NCBI GenBank assembly: GCA_013398615.1
Contig: VZSR01003805.1
Location: 3,949,728-4,013,727, forward strand
Origin: Brachypodius melanocephalos
Taxonomy: Eukaryota; Chordata; Aves; Passeriformes; Pycnonotidae
Length of the DNA: 64,000 nt
Direction of reading: 5' to 3'
Numbering within the stretch: position 1 is the first letter of the stretch; each line of letters starts with the position of its first letter. Under the pieces are notes generated by a model. That model ran no database searches, was not told where the DNA came from, and was given only the letters and a program-made list of their open reading frames with translations. A program made the position numbers and the translations under genes. Of the stretch, positions 38,601 to 49,610 are shown piece after piece.

Positions 38601-41600
38601 GCAGTAAGTGCTACTTGCTTAGTGTGATATGGGCTTTAAATGAAACTCTTAGTTTCACACTTGTATGACCTGTCTCGGTGGGGACAGGCTGGTTTTCATC
38701 TAACACGTGTGAGCCTCCTCAAACAGAAAACAGAAGGGTTTCTTTTTTATCAATTTTTTGTTTGTTTTTGAAAATGTAAATGTAATGAATTTGAAAATGT
38801 AAATAAAGTGCTGTTCTATATGTTTCAGAGTGCATATAACCTATGTTGATTTCTCTTCCCTTCTTTTTCTTGCTTCTTTGAGTATAAGAAATGATCTCAT
38901 TCAGTTTTTCTGGTGTGTCAATATTCTATGACTGCAATGAATGTTTCTCTTCAATTTGATCTTTTCATAAAACTTCATCAGATGTTAAAGTAGGCTTTGA
39001 TGAAAGTCTTTTGAAAGAAGATTTTAAATCAAATTTCTGTAACTGTACCAATTGGAAATGAATGTGTGCAGAAAAGGAAATTATTTGTACGACTTGTGAA
39101 CTGGTCCAGCGGAAATGATGAACAATTTTCCTATTCTGCTTAAAAATTCATTTGTCTTAAAGGTCCTCTGAGTTGTAATGTAAAAATTCTGTTTCCTTGG
39201 AAATGTCACCCACTTGATCCTTACTTTGGCTGAAAACTCACTATTTCTCCTTCTTGGCAATAGTCTCACCCTTACAATTTGTTGCATTTCTAAGTGGCTC
39301 GCTGAGGCAGATCTTTTCTAACCCAGCACTTATTTGGGGACTCCTTTTTTTCAGTGGTTTTCTTCTTGAGTCTTCCTTCTTAATAGAAGATTAACTCAAT
39401 AGATGGTTAAAATTGTGCTTCTGTCAAAATACTAACAAATGCTTTTAATTTAATAACTAGGTAAAACATATAGCAGAAGATCCTCCCTGCAGTTGTTCCC
39501 ATCGATTTTCAATTGAATACTTATCAGAGGGACGTTATAGGCTGGGAGATAAAATACTCTTCATAAGAGTGAGTAGATTTTTAGAACTCAAATTTATATT
39601 TATTCTGGGGAAAGAAATGCTTTTAAGTGAAATATCTCATTTTTGTGGAATTGTTTTAGAATTAAAGAATTATTTAAGTTGGGACAACTTGTCATTCAAT
39701 CCCTTATTCTAAATAGGTGTAGTTATGCCATTCTTTAGATCTTCGATCCATAAACATTGATTTTACAACCACATTAAACTAAGTTAGTGTTTCTCTGTGG
39801 TGTCTCTAAAATTTCAGTAGTGACTTGCAACATAAATAAGGATAATGCCATAGAATATCCTGAGAACGTTGCTTGTTCAAAACCTGGATTCTTGGGGTTT
39901 ATAATTTGCAGGGTAGCTGAGTACTCTCATTGGCAGTCATAAGAGTTTATATTAGGACATCCATAATTTAAATTAAACCCATGTCCAGAACTCTGTAAAC
40001 TAAACAACGATTATTACAGAATGATTAAAATGTCTTCTGTAAAGGTGTTTCCATTATTTCCTAACACAGAATTACTATCTCTGCAGGAGAAACTATCTAA
40101 TAAAATAATTGGGAAGCATAAACCTTTTTTATCACACAACTTCTCTTTTAAAATGCTTCTCTGTAAGAAAGGAAAGGAAGTGCTATTTTTAGTCAATTTC
40201 AATAGGTGGTAATATAAGAGATGAAGAAAAATAAAACAAGATAAAAATTTCTCTTGTTCTTCTGCTCCCACCCCCCTCTTCCCCATTCTCAGATGCTACA
40301 TGGCAAGCATGTGATGGTACGTGTTGGTGGAGGCTGGGATACCCTTCAAGGTTTTCTGCTTAAATACGATCCTTGCCGAGTGCTTCAGTTTGCAACTCTG
40401 GAACAAAAAATCCTGGCATTTCAGAAAGGAGTCACCAGTGACAGTGTCCCCAGCTCGTCAGCTAGAAATCAGGAGCCTCCTCTGATGAATCCAATGTCAG
40501 CTGTCAATATGTTTCAAAAGCAGCCATCAAAACCTTCTGCTCCTGGTGTTGGGGCCAGTGCCAAGAAGGCTGTATCTAAACATCCTCAGTCTCCTGCCCA
40601 GGCATTCCCAAAAGTGCCAGTGACCCCATCTGCCACTGCCAAGCCATCGACAGTCAAGTCCAAATTACAAGGGTCCTCAGCAACAGGTGTGCAGTCTCCT
40701 TTCAAACCATTAGCTGGCACCTCAAAGAAACTGGGGTCTCCTGCGTGCAACTCACCAGTTTCTGCTCCTTCACAGCCTGGAGGCAAAAGTTCTTCACGTG
40801 CAGGAGCAAGAACAGCTCTCGTTCCCTCTGAAACGTTGCGCAAACGTGTTCGGTCCCCCGATGCTACCAAGGTGAAATTTGCCCTGCCTCGGGGCTCCCC
40901 AGCATCAGCACTTCATCCTGTCCTCTCACCCTCTAAAAAACAACCATCCCTCTTGTCTGGGACAGCTGGAACAACAACTTCAAAACAGAAGTGTGTCCCT
41001 GCTAAATGCAAACCTGTACCTGCCACTAAAACCAAAGTGAACTCAGTCACTGCCAGGCCTGCTCGGCCGCCGGTTACAAATCTGCACACCATTGCCAAGC
41101 TTGCACATTCTCAGCAACTCCTTGCAAAACCTGCTGAAAATGATATTCAGATCTCAGGTGCTGGGTCTCAGAATCCTCCAAAAGCCCCACAAACTACTTC
41201 TCACCTAGCAAGGAACTTGAAAACTGCTTCCAAGCTAAAGCTTTCTGCTTCTGAACCTTCCCTTGCAATTAGCAAAGCATCAAAGTCACCACCTCCATTG
41301 TTACCTACAAGTAAAAATGTGTCACCAGCTGGCCAGAAGCAGCCAAATGCCAGTAATCCCCCCCAGGTTGCACTCTCTTTATCCAAACCTGCTGAACGCA
41401 CACCTTTGTCTGTTGTACGGCTTCCTCAAACTTCAGCCAAAGCGGCAGTGACCAAAAAGCCAGCACAGCCTTCCACAAAAGGTCAGCATTCAACCAAAAA
41501 CTTGCAGACAAACAAAAGCTTGGCCCCAGCAGCCAAGAAGCCACTCCCAAAGGAGCAGGCATATAACAAAGGAGCACCTGGTGTGCCAAAAGTTCCTTTT

Positions 41601-41663
41601 CTGAAGAGCAGGCAAGATGATCACTACTTTGTTATGACAGGGACCAAAAAGCCCAGAAAGTAA
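32653..41663 (+). CDS. GAS2L3: GAS2-like protein 3, complete coding region
   Basis: Cytoskeletal cross-linker of the GAS2 family. The known vertebrate protein binds F-actin and microtubules, localises to the spindle midzone and midbody, and is needed for proper cytokinesis. Eight coding exons (32653-32670, 33637-33805, 34200-34318, 35001-35142, 37735-37798, 38465-38603, 39461-39568, 40293-41663) sum to 2130 nt, giving 709 residues plus TAA (human 694). A single calponin-homology domain lies at about residues 45-170 (EDLSIWLSGLLG, LLEELDNGVLLCQLI, FFARDNTANFLNWCR). A GAR (GAS2-related) domain lies at about 212-285 (CSCSHRFSIEYLSEGRYRLG, VMVRVGGGWDTLQGFLLKYD). The C-terminal 400 or so residues are Ser/Pro/Lys-rich and low in predicted structure, ending in the conserved DDHYFVMTGTKKPRK. 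The start ATG has A at -3 and gives MQNAIQ, like human MQPAIQ. At the 37798/38465 junction the protein reads S-G-Y-G where human has S-R-Y-G. Identity is near certain. Confidence 0.97.
33637..33805 (+). CDS. GAS2L3: GAS2L3 exon: N terminus and start of CH domain
   Basis: The acceptor is TTCTGCAG and the donor CTGG|GTGAGC. The exon encodes VWFGDELPLSPRSPLTPRHG through DLSIWLSGLLG (last Gly split). It is nearly identical to human GAS2L3, including the Ser-Pro-rich SPRSPLTPRHGPG segment. Confidence 0.97.
34200..34318 (+). CDS. GAS2L3: GAS2L3 exon: CH domain
   Basis: The acceptor is TTCTTAAAG and the donor AGG|GTGAGT. The exon encodes MEVKAEQLLEELDNGVLLCQ and on through LIGVLQNSVKKCCSTNNLR. The last dozen residues differ from human (TCNSEESG), which is usual for this loop. 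Confidence 0.96.
35001..35142 (+). CDS. GAS2L3: GAS2L3 exon: CH domain
   Basis: The acceptor is TTTGCCAG and the donor TTAG|GTAACT. The exon encodes NFPMRKVPCKKDAPSRSFFA onward to NFLNWCRAIGVDETYLFESE and GL with a split Val. Confidence 0.97.
37735..37798 (+). CDS. GAS2L3: GAS2L3 short exon: end of CH domain
   Basis: The 64-nt exon encodes LHKDPRQVYLCLLEIGRIVS with a split Gly codon. The acceptor is CCTTTTAG and the donor CCGG|GTAGGT. Moving the border by 1 nt is not possible with a GT donor, so the Gly replacing human Arg at the junction appears real. Confidence 0.93.
38465..38603 (+). CDS. GAS2L3: GAS2L3 exon between CH and GAR domains
   Basis: The acceptor is ATTTGAG and the donor GCA|GTAAGT. 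The exon encodes YGVEPPVLVKLEKEIELEET followed by a variable Ser/Pro linker and LHEA. Confidence 0.96.
39461..39568 (+). CDS. GAS2L3: GAS2L3 exon: GAR domain, first half
   Basis: A 36-codon exon, phase 0 on both sides. The acceptor is ATAACTAG and the donor AGA|GTGAGT. It encodes VKHIAEDPPCSCSHRFSIEY and then LSEGRYRLGDKILFIR. The three Cys/His positions of the GAR fold are present. Confidence 0.97.
40293..41663 (+). CDS. GAS2L3: GAS2L3 last coding exon: GAR end and disordered tail
   Basis: The acceptor is CATTCTCAG. The exon encodes MLHGKHVMVRVGGGWDTLQG through the end of the GAR domain, then about 400 residues rich in Ser, Pro, Lys, Ala and Thr. The tail carries many SP/TP sites that could be kinase targets (inferred). 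It stops with TAA at 41661-41663. The single exon encodes 456 of 709 residues. Confidence 0.97.
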   Translation: MLHGKHVMVRVGGGWDTLQGFLLKYDPCRVLQFATLEQKILAFQKGVTSDSVPSSSARNQEPPLMNPMSAVNMFQKQPSKPSAPGVGASAKKAVSKHPQSPAQAFPKVPVTPSATAKPSTVKSKLQGSSATGVQSPFKPLAGTSKKLGSPACNSPVSAPSQPGGKSSSRAGARTALVPSETLRKRVRSPDATKVKFALPRGSPASALHPVLSPSKKQPSLLSGTAGTTTSKQKCVPAKCKPVPATKTKVNSVTARPARPPVTNLHTIAKLAHSQQLLAKPAENDIQISGAGSQNPPKAPQTTSHLARNLKTASKLKLSASEPSLAISKASKSPPPLLPTSKNVSPAGQKQPNASNPPQVALSLSKPAERTPLSVVRLPQTSAKAAVTKKPAQPSTKGQHSTKNLQTNKSLAPAAKKPLPKEQAYNKGAPGVPKVPFLKSRQDDHYFVMTGTKKPRK

Positions 41664-42375
41664 ACTAATTTGTTACTTCTGTGGAGGTCTCTGTTTTGTT
41701 TAAAAGGGCCTCTTGTAACTGCTACACTGAGGGCAAGGAAAAATGTTAAATAACACTACATTTAATATGAAATGCTAGGTATAACCTGCCTTTTGCTGCC
41801 TAACTTACTGTAAGAACTGTGTTTATTTTGCAGTTTAGAAACTTCTATTTGGACGTATTTAGAAGTGAGCTTACTTGCTGTGTAGCACTGTGGAATGGCA
41901 AATATCCTTGATCTGCTGCAGAAAAGTGTGGGAGAGGAAAGGGGAGTTAAGGCTGATGCTTTTACAGCTGAACTCTGGTGGTTCTGGCATATCTGCATTG
42001 AAGTGTGTGGCAAGAAACAGAGCTATGCACAAGCTGTAAAATTTCTAATACCTCAAACAAAACTGCAGGTATCCAATACCTCAAACAAAACTGGTATCCT
42101 GGAACCCAAATCTGGGTCACATGTTTTGGAAAGAGAAGAAATTTCTAGTCCTGTTTACATTTGACAGATGCTGTTATCAGTGTTCATTGTGCCCCCCAAT
42201 ATGCCTTAAAGTGGATTCAGCTCACTTGGAAATGGAGCTTGGTTTGCTTTAAATTGCACACCAATTATCATGGCCTTGATTGCTCACTTTCATTGTGCCT
42301 TAGCCTCTCAAATTCAGAACAGAACTCTTCAGTGAGCAATAAAAAAACAATAAAATTTAAAACCTGGGGCAGATA
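41664..42375 (+). other. GAS2L3: GAS2L3 3' UTR
   Basis: Begins after TAA and runs at least to the pair of AATAAA signals at 42338-42354. The exact cleavage site cannot be seen. Longer forms are possible, because further AATAAA-like sites occur downstream (for example near 44411). Confidence 0.7.
42338..42354 (+). terminator. GAS2L3: Two polyadenylation signals
   Basis: AATAAA at 42338-42343 and again at 42349-42354, about 0.68 kb after the GAS2L3 stop codon. These are probable signals for the short transcript. Confidence 0.75.
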
Positions 42376-43736
42376 ACCTTGCTTGGTTCATGTTCAAATC
42401 TGACTAGCTTTCCTAGAAAGCTCTTGCTGCATGGATAGATACTCCTGAGTTCCAGAGAAGTCACTTTCCTCTGGGCTGGAGCCCCACACCGTCTCCTGCT
42501 CCTGGGTTGGAGCCCCAAAACAGCGCCTGCTGCAGCAACACTGAGCTGCAAGCACTGACTTGCTCATGCAGAGCTTTACTGCTCTGCAAGAGTGGCCTTT
42601 CCATGTAAGACTGAATTGCTAGATACTTTTATCAGTGCTACAGGTTAATTTTTGTGGCACTCTAGTCTCCAGTGGCCTTTCTTGTTTTATTTATGGAGAC
42701 TGCTTTCCTGGCTCTCCTCTATCACTCTCTAGAGGTGAGAAGTAGTTTCCCAAAGAGGAATATAGTCTGCATTTGCCTTTAAACGTCTTAAAGTGCCAGA
42801 AGGTGTTTACACCCAGCTCCTGGAGTCTTTCAGTGGGTTAAACATCTGTGGTGCTCAACATCTTTACCCTTGAGAAGTGAGCTTCATGGTAGACTGAAAA
42901 CTACTGTCTTTGGGAGTAGTGCTGTTTTGGTTATTTTGGGGTTAATGAACAATTGTCCCCACAGACACTGAGGAGCTCTGAAGGTCTTTGAAGACACGCT
43001 GATGGTTTCCACAGACCATCATCTCTGCCCTCCATTCCCAGTCTGTTTATGGGTAGGAGTGGGTGTCACTGCCATAGAGGTTCCTGGATGGTGGAGCAAG
43101 GAAGTCTTTTAAAAAGAAGAGGTCCATGGGATATGTAGTTTCTGTCGTTAAGGGCTTTTATTTTGGTTGTTATTTTTTTCCCACTGGAACTCAAGTAAGC
43201 AAACATCATAAACTGAGTTCTTATGCAACATGGCAGAACCATAGAGCTGCTTTTCTGAGCACTTTGTTAGCTTATTTTATTTAATTTATGATTCTATTTA
43301 TGCATATCTACTGTACAATACTGCTCACAACCTGCTGGGGGTAAGCAGTAGACGCCAGTATCCAAACTGCAGGAGGAAAACAGATCTGTTTTGATAACGT
43401 GGACACAAGTGCCAAAAGCTCCCATGCAAAGTTGTATGTTTGGGGAAGGCCTTGGGCTTGCTTGTTTTATATGTACACTGGTTGAAGCCACTGCTACGTT
43501 AGGCAGAGTATCAACTATAGTGGGTTGCTGTCAGGTTTGATAAATCTGGCACATGGTTTCATATGCTGAAGGCATTTTAAAGTAGATGACTTGCTTTTGG
43601 TTTTTGGGCTTCCAAATGGTGAGTTACTTGTGATATGTCTCATGCAGGTTAATAGCTGACTTCTTGGGGTTTTCTTTCTGTAATGGGTCTGGAAGAGATG
43701 GACTTACCTTTCTTCATAGCATCCCATATGGGGCTG
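42376..43736. other. Intergenic sequence, nothing identified
   Basis: No exon, RNA gene or recognisable repeat was seen between the GAS2L3 polyadenylation signals and the ERVL-type LTR. Confidence 0.6.
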
Positions 43737-44234
43737 TGTCCTAGGTTTAAAATATAAACCAGTGTTTCTAACACACTGATGTTTGGGCTATCGCTGAACA
43801 CCCCTTTCCAGGGTCGAGTCTCTTTTTCCTGCTCTGTCCCCACAGTGAGTGGGCGAGAGATTGGGAGTGACATGGCTGGGAACTAGCCAACCTGAACTGG
43901 ACAGAGAGCTATTCCGTATCATAAAGCATCACCTCAACAATAAAAAGAAGGAAGAGGTGGAGAAAGAAGGGCATGCAGGTTGTGTGGCTTCTAAGGTGGC
44001 TCTTTGCCAGCTGGCTGAGCATCAGTCTGTCTGTGGGAGTAGTGAAGGATTGCCTTTGCATCACCTGGTGGTTTACTTTTCATATTTTTTCTTCATTCAT
44101 TAAACTCTTTATCTCAACCAGTGAGTTTTGCTTTTGTTGCTCCTCTCTCCTTATCTTGCTGGGGGTGGAGGAAAGATAAGGGGAGTGAGCAGCTGCACAG
44201 GCACTTGGCTGCTGAGTGGGGTCAACCCACAGCA
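43737..44234 (+). mobile_element. ERVL-type solo LTR
   Basis: Starts TGTCCTAGGTTT, contains TAACACACTGATGTTTGGGC and, near the 3' end, ATTAAACTCTTTATCTCAAC as polyadenylation region, then a GGGGAGTGAGCAGCTG block and GGGGTCAACCCACAGCA. This order matches a widespread avian ERVL LTR family as I recall it (end GGGGTTAAACCACGACA). No internal region follows, so it looks solo. I found no convincing target-site duplication, and the exact ends are approximate. Confidence 0.75.
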
Positions 44235-47200
44235 TCTTTTAAACCATTTATAAGGTTTTTAACATCAGTTTAAACCCTGAGGCTCTTGGATCTCACTGTA
44301 AGGCAACTTCAACATCTACCTTTCTGAAGTACGGAGAAAGTGAAGCAAATGGCTTCATCTTTGTGATATACGATGTCATGTAATCGACTGAATTTTAAAG
44401 TTCAAAATGAAATAAAAATGCATAAACTGTTACAGTTGAAACCTTAATCAGCTAATTGGGTAGACTTGGTTTGGTTTTATCATAAAAATAGTGTATTTGA
44501 GCGTGATCCAACTTTTGTGAAAATTATGGTGGCCAACTGCATAGTCATGTAACTTGAGGTGAGCCAAGAGTAAGGTGTAACAAAGTACTTCCTAAAGGAA
44601 ATATGTACTATTTTTGCAATGTTTGTTGCCTGATAGCAAGTCTGATCTTCAGTTTATATTACCTTTTGGGAGGCAAAGATGATTTGGAGCAAGAATCTGA
44701 CTGAATTCTCCACGTGATATTGCTGTCCTCTGTATGAGTACTTATTTAAAATAAACATACACTGCACCTTTATATGTGCACATGTTTCTTCTCCTGACTT
44801 TTTTTTTTGTGGGGAGGGAAAGAGAATACATTTCAGAAGGCTCACATTTTCTCTCTACCACCTCATAAATAGTAGATTCCATCTCTGGGATAAATAGCTG
44901 TGTCTAAACCATTGTTCTGTTTAGATTTCAAGACATTTTTACTCTGACCCTGGTGTCAGTGTGACTAATTCTGTAGAAGGGCTTCCTACTCTTTCCTAGC
45001 TGAGCCTGAGTAGTTTCAGATATACCTGTGAAAGCTGTTTGCAGCTCTACTTGAAATATAAAGCACCTGCGTGCCAATATTTTCCCTGCTTATGTCTTGT
45101 CAACAAACTTAAGACCTATCTCTGTCTGTTGCCATTAATAACAGAAATTTAATTAGTTTTGTTGAGTGGAGAATTGGGTGTTCTCACTGGACCCACCTAA
45201 TTAACTTTTTTTTCCCTTCCCTATTCAATTTTTTTAAACTCTTTTAATGCCTGCCTTTGTCTGCCTGTTCCAAAGTGTTTTCAGTTCCTGCCAGTCTGGT
45301 GCTGGTGCCTAATCACATAGACTTACCCTTCCACTTCAGTATGTCTAGTAAGCACATGCAAGTGGCATCCTACCATTCTTGTTCCTGCAGGACTAAGCTC
45401 TGCATGGGTCTTAGCTGGAACTTTTTTTTTTTTTTAAGAGATGCTGTTACAGCTGGCTCATAAAATGCAAGCGTAGTCCAAGATTTTCTCAGGTAAGTAT
45501 CCTAACCATTTTTATATATCCTAATCATATATATATATATATGGTAAATTTCAGGACAGTCTTCCTTCTAAAACTTGAAGCACCCATAACTTTGACCATC
45601 AAACTCTGCAGCTCCTTTTCTTTTTGCCTACAGGGAAACTGAAATCTGTTTCTTGGATAAATGAGTGCTATGGGGCCATCTGGTGTCTATTAATTTTATA
45701 GAGACTACTCTGACAATGTAAACCCCTTAACTTCTCTAGAAATGCGCAGGCAAAATTCTGCTCTTTGATTCAAATACAACTTTTAGCTAGCAAAATCCAG
45801 ACTTGGCATGAAATAAATACTGCAAGAGGCATTTAATGCTTTCACTTCATGCAAATACATTCTTGAAAACCTCCTTTTCATTATTTTCTTTTTTTAAGAG
45901 CCAAGATTAAAGATCACTTCCTTACTAAAAGTTTTGAAAAATAAATTGTGATTTATGTAAATGTAAAATGAAATGTAAATAAGTTCAATACTCATTAATT
46001 TCAGACATTTTTATAAAAAACCCCCACCATTAAAATGTTTGAGAGGTGACATCTGCCCATAGTTCAGATCTAGCTAGCCAGCAATCCCCATTAACAGAGA
46101 AATGAACTTTCAGGTGTATCACCTGGTGGGCATGGCAGCAGTGGATAGCAGCCTACTTGGGAAGAGGTACTGATGTCTAAACTAATGCTGTTAGGGCATT
46201 TTGAAGCATGTGAAGTATTTTGTTCCAGATGGAAGAAAAACCTTACAGGATGGGAGCAGCTGGCCATTTCTCCAAACTATGTAGCTAGGCAGAAAGTATT
46301 GACAGATTTGTTGTGCTAAGAGTTTTTAGAAGGTACGATTGCAGCATAGAACTTTGATGTAAAATTGGCCTTCAGTGCTGAGTCAGAAAGTGCTGCACAA
46401 AGCTGAGGTCCTACTAAACAAAGCCAAACTTCCGTGCATCCTCAAACACCCTGTTAGGATATTCACTCAGGAAAAGTGGAATACATTAGTGTTTGTCAAA
46501 ATTCTCAAACAGAGCACCTCATAAAAACTGCATTAAAGTCAGTTACATACATCTGTGAAAGCATATACTCTGCCTCTTTGTCACTCTGTTTTTTCAGGTC
46601 TTAGACTTGCATTCTGATATTGAAGTTAAAAATTTCTGATGTTTTGGAACTCTGAGCTGAGTTCCCAAGCCTTTTCATGTAAATAAGAAAATGTTTACAT
46701 TCCTTTGCAATGAGAGAACATTTGAGTGATTGGAATGATCTGCTTTTGGCCAATACTTGGCCACTTATGTACAGTGCATATAAATGGAGTCAGAAAATTT
46801 GAATAAAGAGAATTCTTGCATGCTGACCCCAGACCTGTCCTGCCTCGTCCTTTCCAAACTTCATGAATGCTGCACAAATAGTGCAACACCTCTTAAAATA
46901 AAATTGTTGAAATTCAGGCTGAGACTTTTCTAATTTGCTGATCTTTTTTATAAGCATTATTATTTTTTACTTTTCTGAAGCACTGCTGCTGTAACAAAAA
47001 GTGCCTTGTAGCAGAACCTATATTCCCAGAAGAACAGAAATAATTACCGTGATGTGTCATCCTGATGAACAATATGCTGGTTCACAGCTTTTTTTTTTTT
47101 TGTCTTTTTGCTGAATACACTGCTTTATAGACACCTGTGAAGCAAAACTATAATAAGTTGCTTTTATTGCGTACACATTGCAGCATTGACCCTTGAAGTA

Positions 47201-47694
47201 CCATCATGTTATTTATTGCTGCATCCAAAGAAAAGCACAGCAGAATGAGTTTATTTGAAAATCAAACTAAATATCTGTGTCTGATTCTATAGCCTTGGAA
47301 TTAAGCTCCTGTATAATACATTGGATTTGGGGGATTTTTCTGATTACATGGTTGTGTAATCTGGATTTTAAAACACTCTCAGCTGTAGTAGGATATTTTG
47401 CTAGGTCAATTTACAAATATTTCCATGAAAAAGCATTTTTGGTGATCTATGTTACAATGGCCATAAGAAAGTCTGCTGGATTGTGGATGGGCTTAATTGT
47501 TTAATGAAAAATATTCAGAAGTTTCTTTGTGATTTCCTTCTTAAAACCCCATAAGTTTCCCTAAGACTTGGGTCCTTAAGTCACAGCCCGTTTACACTGG
47601 TGTGTGAAAGTAACATATTAGGTCTGTAAAGTCAAACATTCACAGTTTAGAGAAAGCCATAATTCAGATGGTAAGTGCAACTGTTTCACTAGCA
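44235..47694. other. Intergenic sequence with (AT)n run
   Basis: AT-rich intergenic DNA. It holds an (AT)n tract at 45527-45542 and T-rich runs at about 45421-45435 and 47090-47101. No gene was recognised. Confidence 0.6.
45527..45542. repeat. (AT)n microsatellite
   Basis: About eight AT dinucleotides in a row. Confidence 0.85.
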
Positions 47695-48222
47695 TACATG
47701 AAGTACTTGGAGTACTGCATTCAGCTCTGGGGCCTCAGCATAGGAAGGATGTGGACTTGTTGGAACAAGTCCAAAGGAGGACCATGAAGATGATCAGAGG
47801 GCTTGAGCACCTCTCCTGTGAAGACAGGCTCAGAGAGCTGGGGTTGTTCAGCCTGAGGAGCAGGTTCTGGGGAGACCTCATCGCAGCCCTTCAGTACCCA
47901 GAGAGGGCCTTCAGGAGAGCTGAGGAGGGACTTTTTATGGGGGTATGGTAGTGAGTGGTAGGACTAGGGGTAATGATGTTAAACTGTAAGAAGGTAGGTT
48001 TAGACTGGATGTTAGAAAGGAATTCTTCACTATGAGAGTGGTGAGGCATGGGTTGCTCAGAGAAGTTGTGGTTGCCTCATCTGCAGAAGTGTTGAAGGCC
48101 AGGCTGGCTGGGGCTTTGAGCTACCTGATCTAATGGAAGTTGTCCCTGCCTGTGACAGGGGTGTTGGAGCTAGATGATCTTTAAGGTCCCTTCTAATCCA
48201 AACCATTCTATGATTCTGTCAT
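47695..48222 (+). mobile_element. CR1 LINE, 5'-truncated (about 0.5 kb)
   Basis: The longest CR1 in the window. It begins in the end of the reverse-transcriptase ORF (protein-level match around LEYCIQLWG in the sense frame), runs through AGAGAGCTGGGGTTGTTCAG and TAGGACTAGGGGTAATGATG, and ends with AGATGATCTTTAAGGTCCCT and an ATTCTATGATTCTG tail. The usual 5' truncation of CR1 is present, and the frame is broken. Confidence 0.95.
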
Positions 48223-49104
48223 TTTGGACATGTGTCCATTATAAATTATGATTTCATCAGAATGCTGTTTCACTCAGCCTGTAGAAGAGAGAGCTCTGCC
48301 TGCATAAGCTGTTGTTCAGATTGGGGATTCACTCTGTACATCAATGTGTGGCCCCTCGGCTTATTTTCTAGCCTGTGCTGAAAAGAGTGAATCATTGTCA
48401 TATAGGTATTTGCAGGATCTCATCCCAGCACCTGAGTGTTTCTTGAGTCTTATCTCCTTAAAATTGATGAAAGTCAGGGCTAAAAGTCACTGAGATTAAA
48501 GTATCCATTTGGTTGAGTCAATTAACATGAGATGACTTGCACTTCAAAGTAGTTAGTGTGATAGTGTGATACTGGACTGAATAACTTTGAAATTTCAGGT
48601 GACTTTGCTTTATATCTTGGGAGTGCTTAGCAGCATTGCAAATTTGAGTAATGGTCTTGTCAGACATTCACATAACGGGAAAGTAAAGTAACTCTTTGTG
48701 AAACGGTGGGCTTATCTCATTTGTCTAATGCAACTATGCAGGGAGGTAGAAAGAAAAAAGAGGACATATAAATCTTCTTCCTAGAGACAGAAATTATTTG
48801 CCTGAAGCAAGAGAAAATCATGCAGCTTTCCTATATTCCTTCAACATGTTCCCCATCCCTCTCTCCCAAGGATGCAGAACCAATTTTCAGGAATTTACTG
48901 CTCATCTCATCTTAAATGCATGTAAGGTATCTGAGTTCAGGAGTTGCAAACAGTTTTGACCAATTTATTTCTGTTATTTACTAAATTTATAGTATCTGCC
49001 TCCAAAATTATTTGACCATGTTGTATGTTGCTCTGTAGAATGAAACCTAAAGTCTCTCTGTTCCACAAGTTCTGGACCACACTGTCAGTATCATTGGACT
49101 AAAT

Positions 49105-49610
49105 GAACGTGGGAATTGGGTGACTGGAGACCAGGAGCAGGCTGGCCCGGGTCGACAACGAAGTGGGCGTTAACCTAAGACCATGGGAAACAAGATGCTA
49201 GGAAGGGGAACATCTGGTTAGATTATGGAGAGAAGAATGGGATCATGGGTATAGTTATGTTAATGAAGTTGCATTATATTAGGTTATGTTCTGAGTTCTT
49301 GTACATGATTGGTTAACAACATTTTACATGTACGGTAATGTAATGGTTCATTGGTCCATTGTCCAGGCGAGACTCTATATATTGTTTTATTTGCCACATT
49401 GTTGGGTCTTTTGAGGTTGTCCCATCCTGTGTTTGGCTTATGTTCTTTTTTTGGCTCAGGCTATTATTAAAGTTATTTTCCAGGCTTACTCGATTGTTGT
49501 CCCTGTTTCAATTGCCACCCTGGCTGCTCTGGTCGTGTCACATCGCCAGCGATGAATGGCGTAGGTCCGTTCCAGTTTAGCTATTCTACTCCATGTCACC
49601 GCCACAAATG
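49105..49610 (+). mobile_element. Probable solo LTR of an endogenous retrovirus
   Basis: The sequence shows LTR-like order on +. CCAAT-type motifs (GATTGGTT, CATTGGTCC) are followed by a TATA-like CTATATATT at about 49374, an ATTAAA polyadenylation signal at 49466-49471, and a U5-like GC-rich stretch. No internal coding region was seen. The ends and target-site duplication could not be fixed, and the family was not recognised. Confidence 0.5.

Larger units (their letters stand above)
32671..40292 (+). other. GAS2L3: GAS2L3 internal introns
   Basis: Introns 32671-33636, 33806-34199, 34319-35000, 35143-37734, 37799-38464, 38604-39460 and 39569-40292. All are GT-AG. I recognised no transposon, RNA gene or nested gene in them. 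The largest (2.6 kb) lies between the CH-domain exons. Confidence 0.85.

Noticed and set aside
40254..40292. Met start upstream of the last GAS2L3 exon
   Set aside because: It lies in the intron's pyrimidine-rich end. The exon begins at 40293 after TCTCAG in the phase required by the previous exon.
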